From positions 1 through 64,000 of the forward strand of contig CAJLWM010000004.1 of assembly GCA_905210415.1 (NCBI GenBank): 64,000 nt of DNA, in the 5' to 3' direction. Every line of letters begins with the position of its first letter. Position 1 is the stretch's first letter. This document shows, piece after piece, positions 62,343-64,000 of the stretch. The stretch comes from an uncultured Prevotellaceae bacterium. Lineage in GTDB: Bacteria; Bacteroidota; Bacteroidia; Bacteroidales; Muribaculaceae. The translations under genes were made by a program, and so were the position numbers. The notes below the pieces were generated by a model. It ran no database searches. It was not told the DNA's origin and worked only from the letters and a program-made list of their open reading frames with translations.

Positions 62343-63473
62343 TTATAGCGCTTTCTTAAATGCTCTGCGGCGCTTGTGCTGCACAGTCTCAAAGTATTGC
62401 CATTGCAACTGCACTCGTTGGTTATCGTCGAGCTCAGGGTTGCTCTCGGCATAGCAATAGCCGTTTTGGCGGAAGTTAGGAATCAGGTCGTTGAACAGCA
62501 ACGAGTTTATGCCCTTGCTCTGGTACTCTGGCTTTATGGCCACAAGCAACAAGTCCACCACATTGTTCTTACCCATCAATGCCTTGAGAAGGTGAATCCA
62601 TCCAAATGGGAACAACTTGCCACGCGACTTTATCAAGCCTTTCGACAACGATGGCATAGCAATACCCACACCCACAAGGTTGTCGTCGCCATCGGCAATC
62701 AGCGACACGTTGTTGAGCTTCAGGATTGGCAGATACATTGAGATGTAGTGATTGATTTGGCGTGGCGTGAGGGGTGAATAGCCATACAATTGGCTATATG
62801 CCTCGTTGATGATATCAAACAATGCTTGGCCGTATTTCTTCACAAGGTCCTTTATGTTTGAGAAATGCACATTGTGCACATTATATTTCTTCTTCACGAT
62901 TTCGCAGATGCGCACCATCTTCTCAGGAATCTCATCTGGCACAGTGATGCGGAATTCCACCCAATCGGTGTCCTTTTCGAAGCCAAGCTTCTCGAGGTGT
63001 TCTGGATAGTATGGATGGTTGTAGAGTGTGGCCATAGTGCCTTCTTGGTCGAAACCCTCCACAAGCATACCCTCTGGGTCCATGTCGGAGAATCCAAGCG
63101 GTCCCACGATGTGTGTCATGCCTTGGCTCTTGCCCCAAGCCTCTACTGCGCCCATCAATGCAGCGCTCACTTCCTCATCGTCGATAAAATCAACGAAGCC
63201 AAAGCGCACGTTCTTCTCGTTGCAACGCTCGTTCACCACACGATTGATGATGCCGGCAATGCGACCAACAGCCTTACCGTCGCGGTAAGCCATATACAAC
63301 ACGCTATCGCAGAACTCCGATGCAGGGTTCTTAGCCGGATTGAGTGTTGTGTAATTGTCCATCAACAAGTCTGGCACATAATAAGGGTTATCCTTATACA
63401 TGTCGGTGCTGAACAATGTGAACTTCTTAATATTTCTTTTATTTGGCTTTAATTCTCTTATTTCTACTGCCAT
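62343..63473 (-). CDS. GNAT-family N-acetyltransferase-like protein
   Basis: The 376-residue protein is longer than a single GNAT domain and belongs to a conserved Bacteroidetes group. The N-terminal half has FGFVDFIDDEEVSAALMGAV and HIVGPLGFSDMDPEGMLVEG, the latter a hallmark of this group. The C-terminal half carries the acyl-CoA-like pattern LLLVAIKPEYQSKGINSLLF followed by GYCYAESNPELDDN. It is cytoplasmic and has no signal peptide. Substrate is unknown. It is convergent with the LRR/FN3 gene and lies 61 bases from the partial gene upstream on the same strand. Confidence 0.85.
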   Translation of the reverse strand: MAVEIRELKPNKRNIKKFTLFSTDMYKDNPYYVPDLLMDNYTTLNPAKNPASEFCDSVLYMAYRDGKAVGRIAGIINRVVNERCNEKNVRFGFVDFIDDEEVSAALMGAVEAWGKSQGMTHIVGPLGFSDMDPEGMLVEGFDQEGTMATLYNHPYYPEHLEKLGFEKDTDWVEFRITVPDEIPEKMVRICEIVKKKYNVHNVHFSNIKDLVKKYGQALFDIINEAYSQLYGYSPLTPRQINHYISMYLPILKLNNVSLIADGDDNLVGVGIAMPSLSKGLIKSRGKLFPFGWIHLLKALMGKNNVVDLLLVAIKPEYQSKGINSLLFNDLIPNFRQNGYCYAESNPELDDNQRVQLQWQYFETVQHKRRRAFKKAL

Positions 63474-63534
63474 TACTATTGATATATTGAGTATTAAATT
63501 TGTTGTATTTATTGATTAACACGCGCCTGTGGCA

Positions 63535-64000
63535 TCACAGCGCATTCTCAACCTGCGAAGCCGCGCATGTGCGAGGATTGAGTACAAACTGCAGCGATGC
63601 GGCACTCACCACCACCGAACCATCGGAAGTGAAGCGGATTGCCGAGCGCTTAGTGGCCTGCTTTGGAGCATACAGCACAAAATATCTGCGCTTGGTCTTG
63701 CTGAAGCCATACACAGCACCCTTGTCGTCGGCCACCACTATGAGATTGTCATCCTCTATTCTTGCACCTTCTTCGCTGTCACCGAGCGAGAATATTGGCT
63801 TATCATACACTGTGATATTCATTATCACGTCGTTTTCACCACACTCCAGGGCAGTGACATTATCGGCATTCTCCACAAGCCACTTGCGGGTGGCGTTCTC
63901 AGCCTTTTCCAATTCGAGATCCTCTTCGGTTGGGTGATATATCAATGCTGCCGATTCGGCTTGCGCCACAAGGAATTCTGCCTCTGGCGTTCTGCGCAAA
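63535..64000 (-). CDS. Hypothetical protein, C-terminal part (runs off right edge)
   Basis: An open minus-strand frame of about 155 codons reaches the right edge without a stop or a convincing start (a TTG at 63999 is the first possible one), so the gene continues outside. The visible part has a helical acidic section (YHPTEEDLELEKAENATRKW) and a beta-rich section (NDVIMNITVYDKPIFSLGDS, DDNLIVVADDKGAVYGFSKT). I recognise no domain. Confidence 0.7.
   Translation of the reverse strand, partial: LRRTPEAEFLVAQAESAALIYHPTEEDLELEKAENATRKWLVENADNVTALECGENDVIMNITVYDKPIFSLGDSEEGARIEDDNLIVVADDKGAVYGFSKTKRRYFVLYAPKQATKRSAIRFTSDGSVVVSAASLQFVLNPRTCAASQVENAL

Overview
The window looks like a chromosomal segment of a gut-type member of Bacteroidales, most likely Muribaculaceae or a close relative. 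The evidence is promoters of the Bacteroidetes type (a TAnnTTTG -7 box with a TTG or TTTG -33 box about 20 bp upstream), secreted proteins ending in type IX secretion (T9SS)-style C-terminal domains, a hybrid two-component sensor, a BtuG-like B12-capture protein and a lack of strong Shine-Dalgarno sites. There is no rRNA, prophage, CRISPR array or intact insertion sequence. Family assignment is inference; no 16S gene is present.

Layout. 1-9.5 kb: the start of a B12-dependent methionine synthase gene (metH, running off the left edge), a secreted protein with a frame problem at its start, an RlmL-type rRNA methyltransferase, purD, a membrane protein overlapping pdxB, then an EamA transporter and an acyltransferase on the minus strand. 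9.6-18 kb: a PorZ-like propeller protein, a frameshifted acyltransferase, a tRNA-Pro, and a minus-strand mannose-1-phosphate guanylyltransferase/acyltransferase operon followed by another acyltransferase lying between two 80-bp direct repeats. 18.0-26.7 kb: a six-gene minus-strand operon encoding a vWA-like lipoprotein, a four-helix membrane protein, a tubulin-like GTPase, an actin/Hsp70-fold ATPase, a single-pass coiled-coil protein and a zinc-ribbon membrane protein. This is the strongest candidate for a little-described system. 27-33 kb: a phosphoethanolamine transferase, an outer-membrane barrel, the B12-enzyme chaperone MeaB and two DUF1573 proteins. 33.6-36.5 kb: a TPR hybrid histidine kinase/AraC regulator, then an island of nested repeats. 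37.2-44.9 kb: a cobalamin riboswitch controlling a BtuB receptor, a BtuG-like protein and a giant DUF4465 surface protein. 45-53.8 kb: a TPR protein, a histidine phosphatase, free-methionine sulfoxide reductase, manA, a GH5 mannanase, a BASS transporter and a GH20 hexosaminidase. 53.9-55.4 kb: a three-gene HipB/HipS/HipT-type toxin-antitoxin module with matching operator pairs at both ends. 55.5-58.8 kb: duplicated promoter repeats and a short nonulosonic-acid-type gene set (legB, an ATP-grasp enzyme, neuB-like). 59-64 kb: a secreted leucine-rich-repeat/FN3 protein, a GNAT protein and a partial gene at the right edge.

Themes. B12 recurs: methionine synthase, MeaB, and the riboswitch-controlled uptake operon. 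Cell-surface glycan synthesis and decoration is prominent, with five acyltransferase genes, manC, manA, a sialic-acid-like pathway and a phosphoethanolamine transferase. A dispersed element of about 190 bp with inverted ends (three long copies and several fragments) marks the intergenic regions, and two genes carry A-tract frame disruptions that could be switches or assembly errors.
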